The notes under the pieces: model-generated | Seen by the model: only the letters and a program-made list of their open reading frames with translations | Told to the model about the DNA's origin: nothing | Database searches by the model: none | Program-made: the position numbers and the translations under genes | Source: Clostridia bacterium | GTDB lineage: Bacteria > Bacillota > Clostridia > Oscillospirales > Acutalibacteraceae | NCBI GenBank assembly: GCA_017550625.1 | Contig: JAFZOL010000045.1 | Span: forward strand, 94,437-158,436 | DNA length: 64,000 nucleotides | Direction of reading: 5' to 3' | Shown here: positions 51,216 to 59,347 of the stretch, piece after piece | Position numbering within the stretch: position 1 is the first letter of the stretch | How the letters are laid out: each line of letters starts with the position of its first letter

Positions 51216-51290
51216 TGGAGCTGGTGGTCAGAATCGAACTGACAACCTGCTCATTACGAATGAGCTGCTCTGCCATTGAGCCACACCAGC
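51216..51290 (-). tRNA. tRNA-Thr (anticodon CGU)
   Basis: Minus strand; 75 nt including an encoded CCA. Acceptor GCTGGTG pairs with CACCAGC; D stem GCTC/GAGC; anticodon stem GCTCA/TGAGC with loop TTCGTAA (anticodon CGU, reads ACG); T stem GTCAG/CTGAC with TTCGATT. The 3' half is duplicated at 16039 and 21361. Confidence 0.95.
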
Positions 51291-51313
51291 GGATTTGTCG
51301 TTTACGAGTGCGT

Positions 51314-51342
51314 ATTATAACATAGCAAAATGAGAAATTCAA
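51314..51342 (-). promoter_or_regulatory. tRNA-Thr promoter
   Basis: Minus strand TTGAAT (51337-51342), 17 nt, TATAAT (51314-51319), 24 nt before the tRNA 5' end. Confidence 0.8.
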
Positions 51343-51355
51343 GAGGAAAATCAAA

Positions 51356-51383
51356 AAAATCCGCCGCCCGCGGATTTTTTTTG
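51356..51383. terminator. Hairpin terminator
   Basis: ATCCGC/GCGGAT arms flanked by A and T runs, thus usable in both directions. From 51384 to 51676 I see only GC-rich sequence without a supported gene. Confidence 0.6.
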
Positions 51384-51676
51384 ATAAACGCGGCCGAAGC
51401 GCAGACAATAAGGGACGGAAGGCGCGGCGGCGCGTTTTTCCGGTTTTTTGAGCGCCGTCCGGACGGCGGGACGGGGCGGGGGAGTGTGCGTCGGAGTGTC
51501 GGGGAGGGCGTGTGCGGGCGGCGGCGTGTGCCGGGGACAGGGCGGAGCATGGAAACGCCGGACGGCGCGGCGGGCGTGTCCCGATCCCGAACGATCCCGA
51601 CGGCGACGCAACAAAAAAACTGTATACCATGTCCTTACACAGCCGCGGCGTACATAAGCATGAAAGGATGGTTACA

Positions 51677-52030
51677 ATGCGATTCGTGTGGGCGTTCGTG
51701 ATCGGGGGAATCTTGTGCGTCGTGGGGCAGGCGCTGATCGACAAAACGAAGCTGACCCCGGCGCGTATATTGGTTGGCTACGTCGTCACGGGCGTGGCGC
51801 TGGGAGCGTTCGGGGTATATGACAAGCTGGTGGACCTCGCGGGCAGCGGCGCGCGGGTGCCGCTGTCGGGCTTCGGGAACCTGTTGGCGGTCGGAACGAA
51901 GGCGGCGGTGGACGAGCAGGGGCTTTTGGGCGTGTTGACCGGCCCCCTGACCGCGGGCGCGGCCGGGATCATGGCGGCGGTGCTCGCGGGCCTCGTGACG
52001 TCGTTTTTCACAAGGCCGAAATCAAAATAA
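51677..52030 (+). CDS. spoVAE: Stage V sporulation protein AE (SpoVAE)
   Basis: 117 residues from ATG 51677. AFVIGGILCVVGQALIDKTK, LTPARILVGYVVTGVALGAF and VPLSGFGNLLAVGTKAAVDE are typical of SpoVAE, a membrane subunit of the SpoVA channel that imports dipicolinic acid into the forespore. Usually it sits in spoVAC-D-E; here no spoVAC or spoVAD is adjacent within the window, so it may be a stand-alone copy. Starts further upstream would add a non-conserved Arg-rich extension. Confidence 0.85.
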   Translation: MRFVWAFVIGGILCVVGQALIDKTKLTPARILVGYVVTGVALGAFGVYDKLVDLAGSGARVPLSGFGNLLAVGTKAAVDEQGLLGVLTGPLTAGAAGIMAAVLAGLVTSFFTRPKSK

Positions 52031-52667
52031 AAGAGGCCAGAGACCAGAGGCCAGAGGCCAGGGGCCGGGGAGCGCGGCTACGCCGCGCGGGTGCACGGTC
52101 CACGGGTGCACGGGTGCACGGGAACGCGGCAGTGCCGCGCGATCGTAGGGGCGCACACCGTTGCGCCGTTTACGGATAGCGCGCGCAGCGCGCCACCAAT
52201 AATAAACCCATCGGCGGTTTGTGATTTGGTTCCCACCCCGCAGCGGGATGCGCGGGCGCTTATCCGCGATTCATATTATTAAATATTTTATTTATTGAAA
52301 GGCCATCTGCTCCGTCTGCGGTCCGTCGGTTCATTCAATGGACCGGCGGGTTTGATTAAGGTGCTCCCCTTCGGGGCGTCATCCGTAAACGGCACAGGGC
52401 AGACTCCCCCGCGGGGCGGGGGAGATGTCCGCGAAGCGGACAGAGGGGGACGGACCGGGTACGGTCTGCGCCCCTACCAAAGGAACCGCCGGTCTGCCGC
52501 GCTACCGATTTATCAAAGCAACAAACAAAGCCGGGGGTTCGAGCGAACCTCCGGCTTTCTCATATCATTTTGTATTTTGTATTTTGCATTTTGTATGCAT
52601 CCTACGCGGCTTTGCCGCGTTCCCGTGCACCCGTGTACCCGTGCACCCGCCGCCGCAGGCGGCTTTT
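52031..52667. repeat. Intergenic mosaic of short repeated modules
   Basis: No gene. 52031-52075: ggccaga heptads. 52074-52132: gcgcggc…gccgcgc palindromes and gtgcacggg units. 52400-52453: cagactcccccgcggg…gggggagatgtccg…cggacagagggggac element, found inverted at 63642-63695. 52567-52600: ttttgtattttgcattttg. 52604-52662: gcggc…gccgc plus gtgcacccgt units and a gccgcc/ggcggc hairpin with six T. Confidence 0.65.
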
Positions 52668-55559
52668 TTATCCTTTCCACTCCGGGTCCTCGAACCCGAC
52701 CGCTTTGCGCAGGATCAGTCTCGCGTCGGCGGCGGTGACGCCGGGGGTGCCGTCCACGTCGCAGGCGGCGTATTGGGGCGAGCCGGGGGCGTAGGTCTCG
52801 AGCCCCACGGCGCACCTCAGCGCTAAGCGGGCGTCGGCTGCCGTCACCTTGCCGTCGCCGTCCACGTCGCCGGGGACTGCCGTAAGGGCGGGAAGATCGA
52901 CGTCCTCTGCTGTGACGGGCGTCTTGCCCTCGGCGTCGGCGAAGAGCGCGCCGCAACGGGCGCAGGCGTAGTGCGCGATATTGCCGGGCGCGGATACGGT
53001 GGGCGCGACGGCCTCCACGGCCGCGAGGTCGTGCCCGAGGGCGGGCGTTTCGGCGTCGGCGTAGCCGAAGCGGCAGTATTTGCAGGCGTGGGACGTGTAG
53101 CCCGTGTCGACGCAGGTCGGCGCGACTACGGTCACCGTGAACTCGTGGGCGTCGGGGTCGATCGGGCGCTCTTTATACGTCGTGTAGTCGCAGCGCGTGC
53201 AGGTGCGGTACGCGTCCCAGCCCACGGCGGAGCAGGTGGGCGCCTGGGCCTCGTGGTCGACGTAGTCGTGGCCGAGCGGGTCGATCACGACCGTCTTCGT
53301 CTGGCCGTAAAAGCGCTTGTTGTTGAACCCCACCGTGTAGGTCCCCTCTCCTTGGTCGGTGCAGGTGGGCTTTTTCGTGACCGCGTATTTCGATTGCGCG
53401 GTCTCGCTGATCACGTGCTTTTCGTCGTAGGCGCAAACCACCTTCGCGGTGCAGGTCGAAAGGTCCTCGCTCCACTCGTAGATGGGGTCGCCGTAGGCGT
53501 GGCCCGTGGGCTCGATGGCTTCCTTGAGAAGCTGTGACTTGAAGCGCGGGTTCGTGAACGCGGCGACCGCGACGCTCACGCCGTATTCGGTGCAGGTGGG
53601 CGGCGTGGTCTCGCTCGTCACCGTGCCCTCTTCCGCGATGGGGGGCGTTGCGTCGCCGTATACCGCGAAGCAGGCGGTGCGGTCGGCGTTCCACTCATAG
53701 ACGATCGCGTCCAGATTCACGGCCTCGAACGTCACCTCGGCGCTGTTGCCGTAATCGTCGTTGACGATGCATACGTATTCATAGCCCTTCGTGACCGCGG
53801 GGAGCGTCAGCGAAGGACCGTTTTCGCCGATGATGAATTCTCCGGTGCCGTTGTTTTTCCAGTAATAGTGGAGGCCCCCCTGAAGGCACTCCGCCGTGAC
53901 CGCGAACGTGGGCGTGTCGCCGGGCCGGACGAACGCGAATTCGTCGGTCGCGCGTTCGGCCGAGAAGCCGTTTTCCTTCGGCAGCGTCAGATACACCGGA
54001 AAGCTGCCCGTCCGCTGGCTGCTGTTGTACCGTGCGGCGTAATAATAGGTCTCGCCCGCGGTGAGCGTGGCGTCGATCTTAAAATTCAGGCGCACGCCGC
54101 CGTCGTCGTTATACTGGATGAGCCCCATGTTCGCGTCGTAGAGCCACGCCTGCACGTCTTCGACGGGCTCCATGGAGTAAAAGCTGTACACGGCCGTCTC
54201 TTCGGGTACGAAACGGAAGGTTACGGACTCGCCCTTCGTCTCCACGTTTACGAGGGTCTCGGCGTTCAGCGTGATCGGCCGGTCGGCGAAGCAATAGACG
54301 TAAAAGCTGACGTCGCCGTAGGAGCCGTATTCATCCGCCGCGCGGCAGCTGTACTGCCCGGGGCCCTGCAGGTTTTCAAGCGTCAGCGAGGGGCCGGTCT
54401 CGCCCTCGATCAGGGTCCTGTCGTCCGGGTATTCCGACCTGTACCAGCTATAGGCGATCGCCCCGCCCATGCCGGACGTTGCCTCGACCTCGAACGTGAG
54501 GTCGTCGCCGGGCGAAACGCGGAACGAGCTGACGCCGTTTTTCGGCGCCGCCGTGAAGGAAACGTCGGTCATCCGGACGAGCTTTACGGGAAAGCTGCCC
54601 GTTTTGTCGTTACTGTTGTATTTCGCGGCGTAATAATAGGTCTCGCCCGCGGTGAGGGTCGCGTCGATCTTAAAATTGAGGCGCACGCCGCCGTCGTCGT
54701 TATACTGGATGACCCCCATGTCGGCGTCGTAGAGCCACGCCTGCACGTCGTCGACGGGCTCGTTTGAAAAGAAGCGGTAAAGCCCCGTTTCTTCGGGCGT
54801 GAAGCAGAAATACGCGGTCTCGCCTTTCGTTTCCACGGTCACCGTCGTTTCGGTGTTGAGCGCGATCGGCCGGTCGGCAAAGCAATAGACGTAAAAGCTG
54901 ACGTCGCCGTAAAAGCCGTATTCGTCCGCCGCGCGGCAGCTATACTGCCCGGGCCCGGCGAGGTTTTCGAGCGTCAGCGAGGGGCCGGTCTCGCCCTCGA
55001 TCAGGGTTTTGTCGTCCGGGTATTCCGACCTGTACCAGCTATAGGCGATCGCCCCGCCCATGCCGGAATCGACCTCCACCTTGAGGGTGAGGGTGTCGCC
55101 GGGCGAAGCGCGGAACGAATATACGTCGTCCTTCGGGGTCACCGCAAAGGTCTCGTCGGTGATCCGCACGAGCTTCACCGGAAAGCTGCCCGTTTTGGCG
55201 TCGCTGTTATACCGCGCGGTGTAATAATAGGTCTTGCCCGCGGTGAGCGTGGCGTCGATCCTGAAATTGAGGCGCACGCCGCCGTCGTCGTTATACTGGA
55301 TGAGTTCCATGTCGGACTCGTAGAGCCGCGCGTTCACGTCGTCGACGGGCTCTTCGGAGAAGAAGCGGTAGTGGCCGGTCTCTTCGGGCGTGAAGCGGAA
55401 GTATACGGTCTCGCCGGGCGTTTCGATATGCACGGTCGCCGTTTCGCCGGCGGCGATATCGTAGATCTGCGCGGCGCGCGACGAGACAAGGCCGCCCGCG
55501 CCGCCGGAGAGCAGCGCGAAGCATAAAAGGACTGCGAGCAGGGTTTTTGCCGTTTTCAT
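52668..55559 (-). CDS. Secreted multi-repeat surface protein with C-terminal dockerin
   Basis: 963 residues with a signal peptide (TLLAVLLCFALLSGGAGGLV). Three ~200-residue repeats (~35-235, 235-435, 435-620) each pair a PPC-like beta domain (RFTPEETGHYRFFSEEP; YNDDGGVRLNF) with an Ig-like domain (GPSLTLENLAGPGQYSCRAA). DNA period is ~600 bp. Residues ~640-890 hold Cys-rich modules (PTCTDQGEGTYTV; HACKYCRFGYAD). The last ~70 residues are a type I dockerin: DVDGDGKVTAADARLALRCA and VTAADARLILRKAVG, with the two Ca2+ loops, the second degenerate (DVDGTPG). It probably docks to a cohesin on a surface scaffold. Ligand unknown. Confidence 0.8.
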   Translation of the reverse strand: MKTAKTLLAVLLCFALLSGGAGGLVSSRAAQIYDIAAGETATVHIETPGETVYFRFTPEETGHYRFFSEEPVDDVNARLYESDMELIQYNDDGGVRLNFRIDATLTAGKTYYYTARYNSDAKTGSFPVKLVRITDETFAVTPKDDVYSFRASPGDTLTLKVEVDSGMGGAIAYSWYRSEYPDDKTLIEGETGPSLTLENLAGPGQYSCRAADEYGFYGDVSFYVYCFADRPIALNTETTVTVETKGETAYFCFTPEETGLYRFFSNEPVDDVQAWLYDADMGVIQYNDDGGVRLNFKIDATLTAGETYYYAAKYNSNDKTGSFPVKLVRMTDVSFTAAPKNGVSSFRVSPGDDLTFEVEATSGMGGAIAYSWYRSEYPDDRTLIEGETGPSLTLENLQGPGQYSCRAADEYGSYGDVSFYVYCFADRPITLNAETLVNVETKGESVTFRFVPEETAVYSFYSMEPVEDVQAWLYDANMGLIQYNDDGGVRLNFKIDATLTAGETYYYAARYNSSQRTGSFPVYLTLPKENGFSAERATDEFAFVRPGDTPTFAVTAECLQGGLHYYWKNNGTGEFIIGENGPSLTLPAVTKGYEYVCIVNDDYGNSAEVTFEAVNLDAIVYEWNADRTACFAVYGDATPPIAEEGTVTSETTPPTCTEYGVSVAVAAFTNPRFKSQLLKEAIEPTGHAYGDPIYEWSEDLSTCTAKVVCAYDEKHVISETAQSKYAVTKKPTCTDQGEGTYTVGFNNKRFYGQTKTVVIDPLGHDYVDHEAQAPTCSAVGWDAYRTCTRCDYTTYKERPIDPDAHEFTVTVVAPTCVDTGYTSHACKYCRFGYADAETPALGHDLAAVEAVAPTVSAPGNIAHYACARCGALFADAEGKTPVTAEDVDLPALTAVPGDVDGDGKVTAADARLALRCAVGLETYAPGSPQYAACDVDGTPGVTAADARLILRKAVGFEDPEWKG

Positions 55560-55605
55560 AGGGGGATCCTCCCTTCAAAGTCTGCCGCGAAATGCATCGC
55601 GGCGC

Positions 55606-55633
55606 GAAGAAAAGGCGCGCTCAAGAGCGCGCC
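55606..55633 (-). terminator. Terminator after the flavodiiron gene
   Basis: GGCGCGCTC…GAGCGCGCC palindrome at 55614-55633, followed on the minus strand by TTTTC. Confidence 0.85.
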
Positions 55634-55641
55634 GCGTGGCG

Positions 55642-57435
55642 TTATTGCAGTTTCTCGAAATCGGCGGCGCCGTGCTTGCACAGCGGGCACACGATATCCT
55701 CGGGCAGGTCCTCGCCCTCGTAGATCCAGCCGCACACCTTGCACACCCAGCCCTTTTTGCCGGTGTCGGGCTTCGGCTTGACGTAATTCTGATAATAGGT
55801 ATAGGTCATCGTGTCGGCCTTCGAGAGCACCTGCGCCTCGGTGACGGAGCAGATGAACATGCCGTGGGTGTCGAGGTCGACGTACTGCTCGACCTTGAGC
55901 GACATGAAGGCGTTGATATAGGCGGGCAAAAAGGCGAGGCCGTTCGCGCTGCGCAGCGGCTTCATGTCCTTGAATTTGTCCGCGGTGCGGCCCGACTGGA
56001 AGCCGAAGGTCTTGAACACCGAGAACGGCGCCTCCACGCTCAGACAGTTGACGTTCATCACGCCCGTGTTCTTGATCACGTGGTGCGAATAGTTCTGCTT
56101 GTTGATGCACACGGCCACGCGGTTGGGCGTGTTCGTGACCTGCGTCACGGTGTTCACGATCAGGCCGTTGTCCTTCTCTCCGTCGTTCGAGGTTACGACG
56201 TATAGGCCGTAGCCGATCTTGAACAGGGCGGTCAGGTCGTTCTTCGGCGCGATCTTTTCTTCGAGCTCGGTCTTGTAGGTCGCGGTCAGCTCGTCGGCGA
56301 GCGCCTCGAGCTGGGCCTTCGACTCGTCGTTGAGGGCCGACACGATGCGCACCGTGTGCTCGGCGAACGAAATGTTCTTGCTGTGCTCGAACATGCCCTT
56401 CATCACCTTGGCGGCGAGGGGCGCCCACGAGCCGTTCTCGATGAAGCCCACGGTGCGGTTCTGATAGCCGCGCTCGGTGAGGGCCTCGATGAACGTGCGC
56501 ATGAAGGGGAAGATATCGGCGTTGTAGGTGGTGGTGGCGAGCACGAGCTTGCCGTAGCGGAACGCGTCCTCCACCGCTTCGGCCATGTCGCAGCGGGCGA
56601 GGTCGTTGAGGGCCACCTTCGGGCAACCGTTGGCCTTCAGGCGCTCGGCGAACAGCTCCGCGGCCTTTTTGGTGTTGCCGTAAACCGAGGTGTAGCACAC
56701 GCACACGCCGTCGGTCTCGACGCCGTAAGAGGACCAGATATCGTAGAGGTTGAGGTAATAGCCGAGGTTCTCGCTCAGCACGGGGCCGTGCAGCGGGCAG
56801 ATGACGGCAATGTCGAGCCCCGCCGCCTTTTTGAGCACGGCCTGCACCTGCGCGCCGTATTTGCCCACGATCCCGAAATAATAGCGCCTGGCTTCGCACG
56901 CCCAGTCGTCGTCCTCCACGTCGTTGGCGCCGAATTTGCCGAAGCCGTCGGCAGAGAACAGCACCTTGTCCGCGTCGTCGTAGGTCATCAGCACCTCGGG
57001 CCAGTGCACCATCGGCGCGCCGATGAAATGCAGCGTATGGCGGCCGAGCGCGAGGGCGTCGCCCTCCTTCACCACCACGCGCTTGTCGGCGAAATCGGCG
57101 CCGTAGAAGTTCTGCATCATCGTAAAGGCCTTGGCGCTCGACACGACGGTCGCCTCGGGATAGGTCTTCAGGAAATTGACGATGTTGGCGGAGTGGTCGG
57201 GCTCCATGTGCTGCACCACGAGATAGTCGGGCTTTCTGCCGGCGAGCGCGCGCCCCACGTTGTCGAGCCACTCGTGCGTGAAGTGGGCGTCCACGGTGTC
57301 CATCACCGCGATCTTCTCGTCGCGGATCAGATAGGAGTTATACGCCATGCCGTCCGGCACGTCGTACTGGCCTTCGAACAGGTCCACGCGGTGGTCGTTG
57401 ACGCCGACGTAAAGGACGTCGTTGCTGATAAACAT
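55642..57435 (-). CDS. Flavodiiron protein fused to flavin reductase and rubredoxin domains
   Basis: 597 residues, ggagg upstream. Metallo-beta-lactamase domain (~1-250) with the di-iron ligands H76-x-E78-x-D80-H81 in VVQHMEPDHSAN; flavodoxin domain (~255-395, CVCYTSVYGNTKKAAELF); flavin-reductase-like domain (~405-550, YGLYVVTSNDGEKDNGLI; VAVCINKQNYSHH); C-terminal rubredoxin (555-597) with C-x2-C pairs in WVCKVCGWIYEGE and VCPLCKHG. It reduces O2 to water, or NO, taking electrons from NAD(P)H through its own flavin and rubredoxin domains. Such all-in-one forms suit strict anaerobes meeting oxygen. Confidence 0.92.
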   Translation of the reverse strand: MFISNDVLYVGVNDHRVDLFEGQYDVPDGMAYNSYLIRDEKIAVMDTVDAHFTHEWLDNVGRALAGRKPDYLVVQHMEPDHSANIVNFLKTYPEATVVSSAKAFTMMQNFYGADFADKRVVVKEGDALALGRHTLHFIGAPMVHWPEVLMTYDDADKVLFSADGFGKFGANDVEDDDWACEARRYYFGIVGKYGAQVQAVLKKAAGLDIAVICPLHGPVLSENLGYYLNLYDIWSSYGVETDGVCVCYTSVYGNTKKAAELFAERLKANGCPKVALNDLARCDMAEAVEDAFRYGKLVLATTTYNADIFPFMRTFIEALTERGYQNRTVGFIENGSWAPLAAKVMKGMFEHSKNISFAEHTVRIVSALNDESKAQLEALADELTATYKTELEEKIAPKNDLTALFKIGYGLYVVTSNDGEKDNGLIVNTVTQVTNTPNRVAVCINKQNYSHHVIKNTGVMNVNCLSVEAPFSVFKTFGFQSGRTADKFKDMKPLRSANGLAFLPAYINAFMSLKVEQYVDLDTHGMFICSVTEAQVLSKADTMTYTYYQNYVKPKPDTGKKGWVCKVCGWIYEGEDLPEDIVCPLCKHGAADFEKLQ

Positions 57436-57955
57436 ATCGGTTTCCTCCGGATTATTTTATTTAGATTATTATACCTTTTACAGGAAGAAAAGTCAATAGG
57501 GGGACGAGAAGCGCGGCGGCGCCGCGCAATTATAATGCAGAATACAAAACATAAAACACAAAATGCAAAATACAAAATACAAACTACAAAATGCAGGAAG
57601 GGCTCCGCCCTTACCTATTAAAAAAGCGCGGCAAAGCCGCGCACGATCTTTTCATATTTCCGGCGCTCATTGAAAAAAACGACGTATGGTCCCACCTGAA
57701 ATTATGAGTTTTACAAAACGGTTCATTTTACATTCATTGTTTTTCGGTGGAACCGGTGGGACCGGTGGTGACGTCAAGGGAGAAACTTCCGTACTGTTTG
57801 ACATCGGTTCACACCTTCGGCCGCCGGTCCCAATAATTTTGGATTTTGTATTTTGTATTTTGCATTATCTTTGCGCGGCTGTGCCGCGCCCCCGTGCACC
57901 CGTGGACCGTGCACCCGCGGCGCAAAGCGCCGCCTGCCCGCCGCGCGAAACGCGG
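57436..57955. repeat. Intergenic mosaic of short repeated modules
   Basis: No gene. Palindromes gcgcggcggcgccgcgc (57511) and gcgcggcaaagccgcgc (57626); tracts of acaaaatgcaaaatac-type units (57536-57595) and the complementary ttttgtattttgcatt (57842-57868); gtgcacccgt units (57893-57917). The same modules occur at 52.0-52.7 and 59.9-60.0 kb. Confidence 0.65.
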
Positions 57956-58168
57956 CTATTTCATCTCCGCTTCAATCACCGCCGCGGGCAGGTCGCGGAA
58001 AAAGTCGTCCCGCTCGATGTGGCGGCGCTCGTGGGCGAAGCTCAGGCGCTGCTGCTCGCACGAGAGCGAGGCGTTGATATACACGTTATAGTCCCCCTCG
58101 GCGTCGGGCAGCGTGAACGCCCTGACCCGCACCGGCAGGGGGAGGGTGCGCACGTGGATCTCGTTCAT
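57956..58168 (-). CDS. Minimal ImmA/IrrE-like HExxH protein (70 aa)
   Basis: 70 residues, ATG behind ggaggg. It contains SFAHERRHIERDDFF, an HExxH zinc-protease motif followed by an acidic residue, with a short beta region before it (GDYNVYINASLSCEQQRLSF). Full ImmA/IrrE proteins are ~120-200 residues; this version keeps only the core. It lies 21 nt after an XRE repressor gene, the ImmR-ImmA order of mobile elements where ImmA cleaves the repressor to release the switch. Activity in so short a form is uncertain. Confidence 0.6.
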   Translation of the reverse strand: MNEIHVRTLPLPVRVRAFTLPDAEGDYNVYINASLSCEQQRLSFAHERRHIERDDFFRDLPAAVIEAEMK

Positions 58169-58189
58169 GGTCCCCTCCGATCCGGAGGC

Positions 58190-58519
58190 TCAGCCGTCTT
58201 TGGCGATCGCCTCCACGAGTTTGATGATCTTGTCAAGGTCGTCTTTCTTGACCTTCGCCGAGGCGTCGAACAGCACCTTGCGCATCCGGAACAGCTCTTC
58301 CTGTTCGTCGGGCACGTTGTCGGCGTCGTCGAGCAGAAACGCCACCGGCACCTCAAAATAATCCGACAGCTTCGTCAGCGTGCCGGTCGAGAGCCGGCGC
58401 GTCCGCCCGCTCTTGAGCTCCGTGAACACCGAGGACCGTATCCCCGTGGCGGCCGCCACAGCCGACAGCCGCACCCCGCGCTCTTCGCACAGGGCCGTGA
58501 GTTTTTCATAGGTATTCAT
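58190..58519 (-). CDS. XRE-family repressor (ImmR/CI-like)
   Basis: 109 residues. HTH: TALCEERGVRLSAVAAATGI and SSVFTELKSGRTRRLSTGTL; helical C-terminal tail (KVKKDDLDKIIKLVEAIAKD). It is transcribed from a promoter whose spacer carries an ACAGAATTCCGT site; two perfect copies of ACAGAATTCTGT lie further along the intergenic DNA, one in the spacer of the divergent promoter. This is a textbook self-regulated switch with the HExxH gene downstream. Confidence 0.85.
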   Translation of the reverse strand: MNTYEKLTALCEERGVRLSAVAAATGIRSSVFTELKSGRTRRLSTGTLTKLSDYFEVPVAFLLDDADNVPDEQEELFRMRKVLFDASAKVKKDDLDKIIKLVEAIAKDG

Positions 58520-58556
58520 ACGTCTGAACGCCTTTCCTCATTTTTTGAAAAAGCAC

Positions 58557-58658
58557 TTGACAATTACAGAATTCTGTATTATGATAGGGACGTGATTGAC
58601 AGAATTCTGTAAATAAGTGTTTTCAAAGGGGAGTATACTACAGAATTCCGTATTTGTC
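58557..58658. promoter_or_regulatory. Divergent promoters with three ACAGAATTCTGT operators
   Basis: Plus: TTGACA (58557-58562), 17 nt, TATGAT (58580-58585), operator 58566-58577 in the spacer. Minus: TTGACA (58653-58658), 17 nt, TATACT (58630-58635), operator 58640-58651 (one mismatch) in the spacer. A third perfect operator at 58599-58610 lies between. Confidence 0.92.
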
Positions 58659-58709
58659 AACCATATTCTATCAAGTTGAAAGTCCCATGAGCGGGACAGG
58701 GAGGAGACC

Positions 58710-58940
58710 ATGAGCAGAACCGCGCTCGACGTAAAGGTGAAATGCCCGTTTTTCGTCAAAAACATCCGCGCCCTTCTCGTGTGCGAGGGGGCCGTGCCCG
58801 GCACCTGCATGACCACGCGCTTTGCCGATCCGGCGGCGAAGGTAAGGCACATCGAAGCCTGCTGCAACGCCCCCGACGGCGGCGGCTGCCCGCTGGCAGG
58901 GCTGCTTTTCGGGATCTACGAGGACCTGCCGGACGGCTGA
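58710..58940 (+). CDS. Small Cys-rich protein, likely metal-binding (phage-type family)
   Basis: 76 residues, ATG with gggaggag upstream. Cysteines in the order KCPFF, VCEGAVPGTCMTT, EACCNAP, GGCPLAGL suggest a zinc site; short proteins with CPF…CEG…C…CP occur in clostridial phage and mobile regions as far as I know. It is the first gene of the operator-controlled plus-strand promoter, the cro-side of the switch. A terminator follows. Confidence 0.65.
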   Translation: MSRTALDVKVKCPFFVKNIRALLVCEGAVPGTCMTTRFADPAAKVRHIEACCNAPDGGGCPLAGLLFGIYEDLPDG

Positions 58941-58950
58941 CGCGTGTCGG

Positions 58951-58985
58951 TTTTTCGGCGGGCGTTGTGTTTTGCCCGCCGAAGA
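58951..58985 (+). terminator. Hairpin after the Cys-rich gene
   Basis: TTCGGCGGGC and GCCCGCCGAA arms around a 10-nt loop. No clear T run follows, so termination may be partial and allow read-through to the micropeptide genes. Confidence 0.6.
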
Positions 58986-59058
58986 ATACGACCGTTTGCA
59001 CAATTTGTGAACGAAATGTAAACTTTGGATTGTACAAAAAACATAATTCCGATTTATA

Positions 59059-59087
59059 CTTGTAGAAAAACAAACGTTGTGCTAATA
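59059..59087 (+). promoter_or_regulatory. Candidate promoter of the micropeptide operon
   Basis: TTGTAG (about 59059), 17-nt spacer, TAATAT, ~50 nt before the first ATG. A second possibility is TTGTAC with TTTATA ~30 nt upstream. Confidence 0.55.
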
Positions 59088-59136
59088 TGACTATGAATCG
59101 GTAACGATATTCGGAAAGAAAAGAGAGGTGATATTC

Positions 59137-59304
59137 ATGAGCAGTCCCGTGTTCGATATTTCCGAAAGCGAGATCCTCGGCGTCATTCAGAAGCTTCTTG
59201 AGACGTTCAAGAAGGTCATGCAGTGGCTCGGCATTCTTGTTCTGCCGGAGGAAGGCGAATATGATTATCCCGGCCAGGAGCCTGCGGAAACCCCCGAAGG
59301 CTGA
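59137..59304 (+). CDS. Micropeptide 1 (55 aa), amphipathic helix
   Basis: ATG preceded by agagaggtg. Central helix ILGVIQKLLETFKKVMQWLG is amphipathic; the tail EEGEYDYPGQEPAETPEG is acidic. No signal peptide or double-glycine leader. First of four ORFs with the same layout, spaced 42-44 nt, each with its own aggtg site. Family unknown. Confidence 0.65.
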   Translation: MSSPVFDISESEILGVIQKLLETFKKVMQWLGILVLPEEGEYDYPGQEPAETPEG

Positions 59305-59347
59305 GGCCGTAGAATAAGCCAAATATTTTGATTAAAGAGGTGCTATC

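Larger units (their letters stand above)
21361..51260. mobile_element. ~30-kb integrative mobilizable element in tRNA-Thr(CGU), carrying a defence island
   Basis: Bounded by perfect 45-bp direct repeats (21361-21405 and 51216-51260) of the tRNA-Thr 3' half; the right copy is part of the intact tRNA gene. The tyrosine integrase (49484) is next to the tRNA end, preceded by an excisionase-like gene, a ParB-like gene, a relaxase, a MobC-like protein, a helicase-like ATPase and a candidate oriT. No VirB4, coupling protein or other type IV secretion gene is present, so transfer would need a helper element. The word gtggcaacaa occurs at both ends (21526; three copies at 51103-51133), supporting these limits. 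Cargo is mostly anti-phage or toxin-antitoxin genes, with A/T-richer DNA from ~24.7 to 34.4 kb indicating separate origin. Confidence 0.85.

Noticed and set aside
21361..51260. Conjugative element (ICE) able to transfer itself
   Set aside because: No VirB4, VirD4/TcpA or other secretion component is visible between the att sites; mobilizable element fits better.
58756..59322. 188-codon minus-strand ORF opposite the Cys-rich and first micropeptide genes
   Set aside because: The plus strand has ribosome sites, a promoter and terminators that fit the small genes; the antisense frame crosses a terminator and has no domain.
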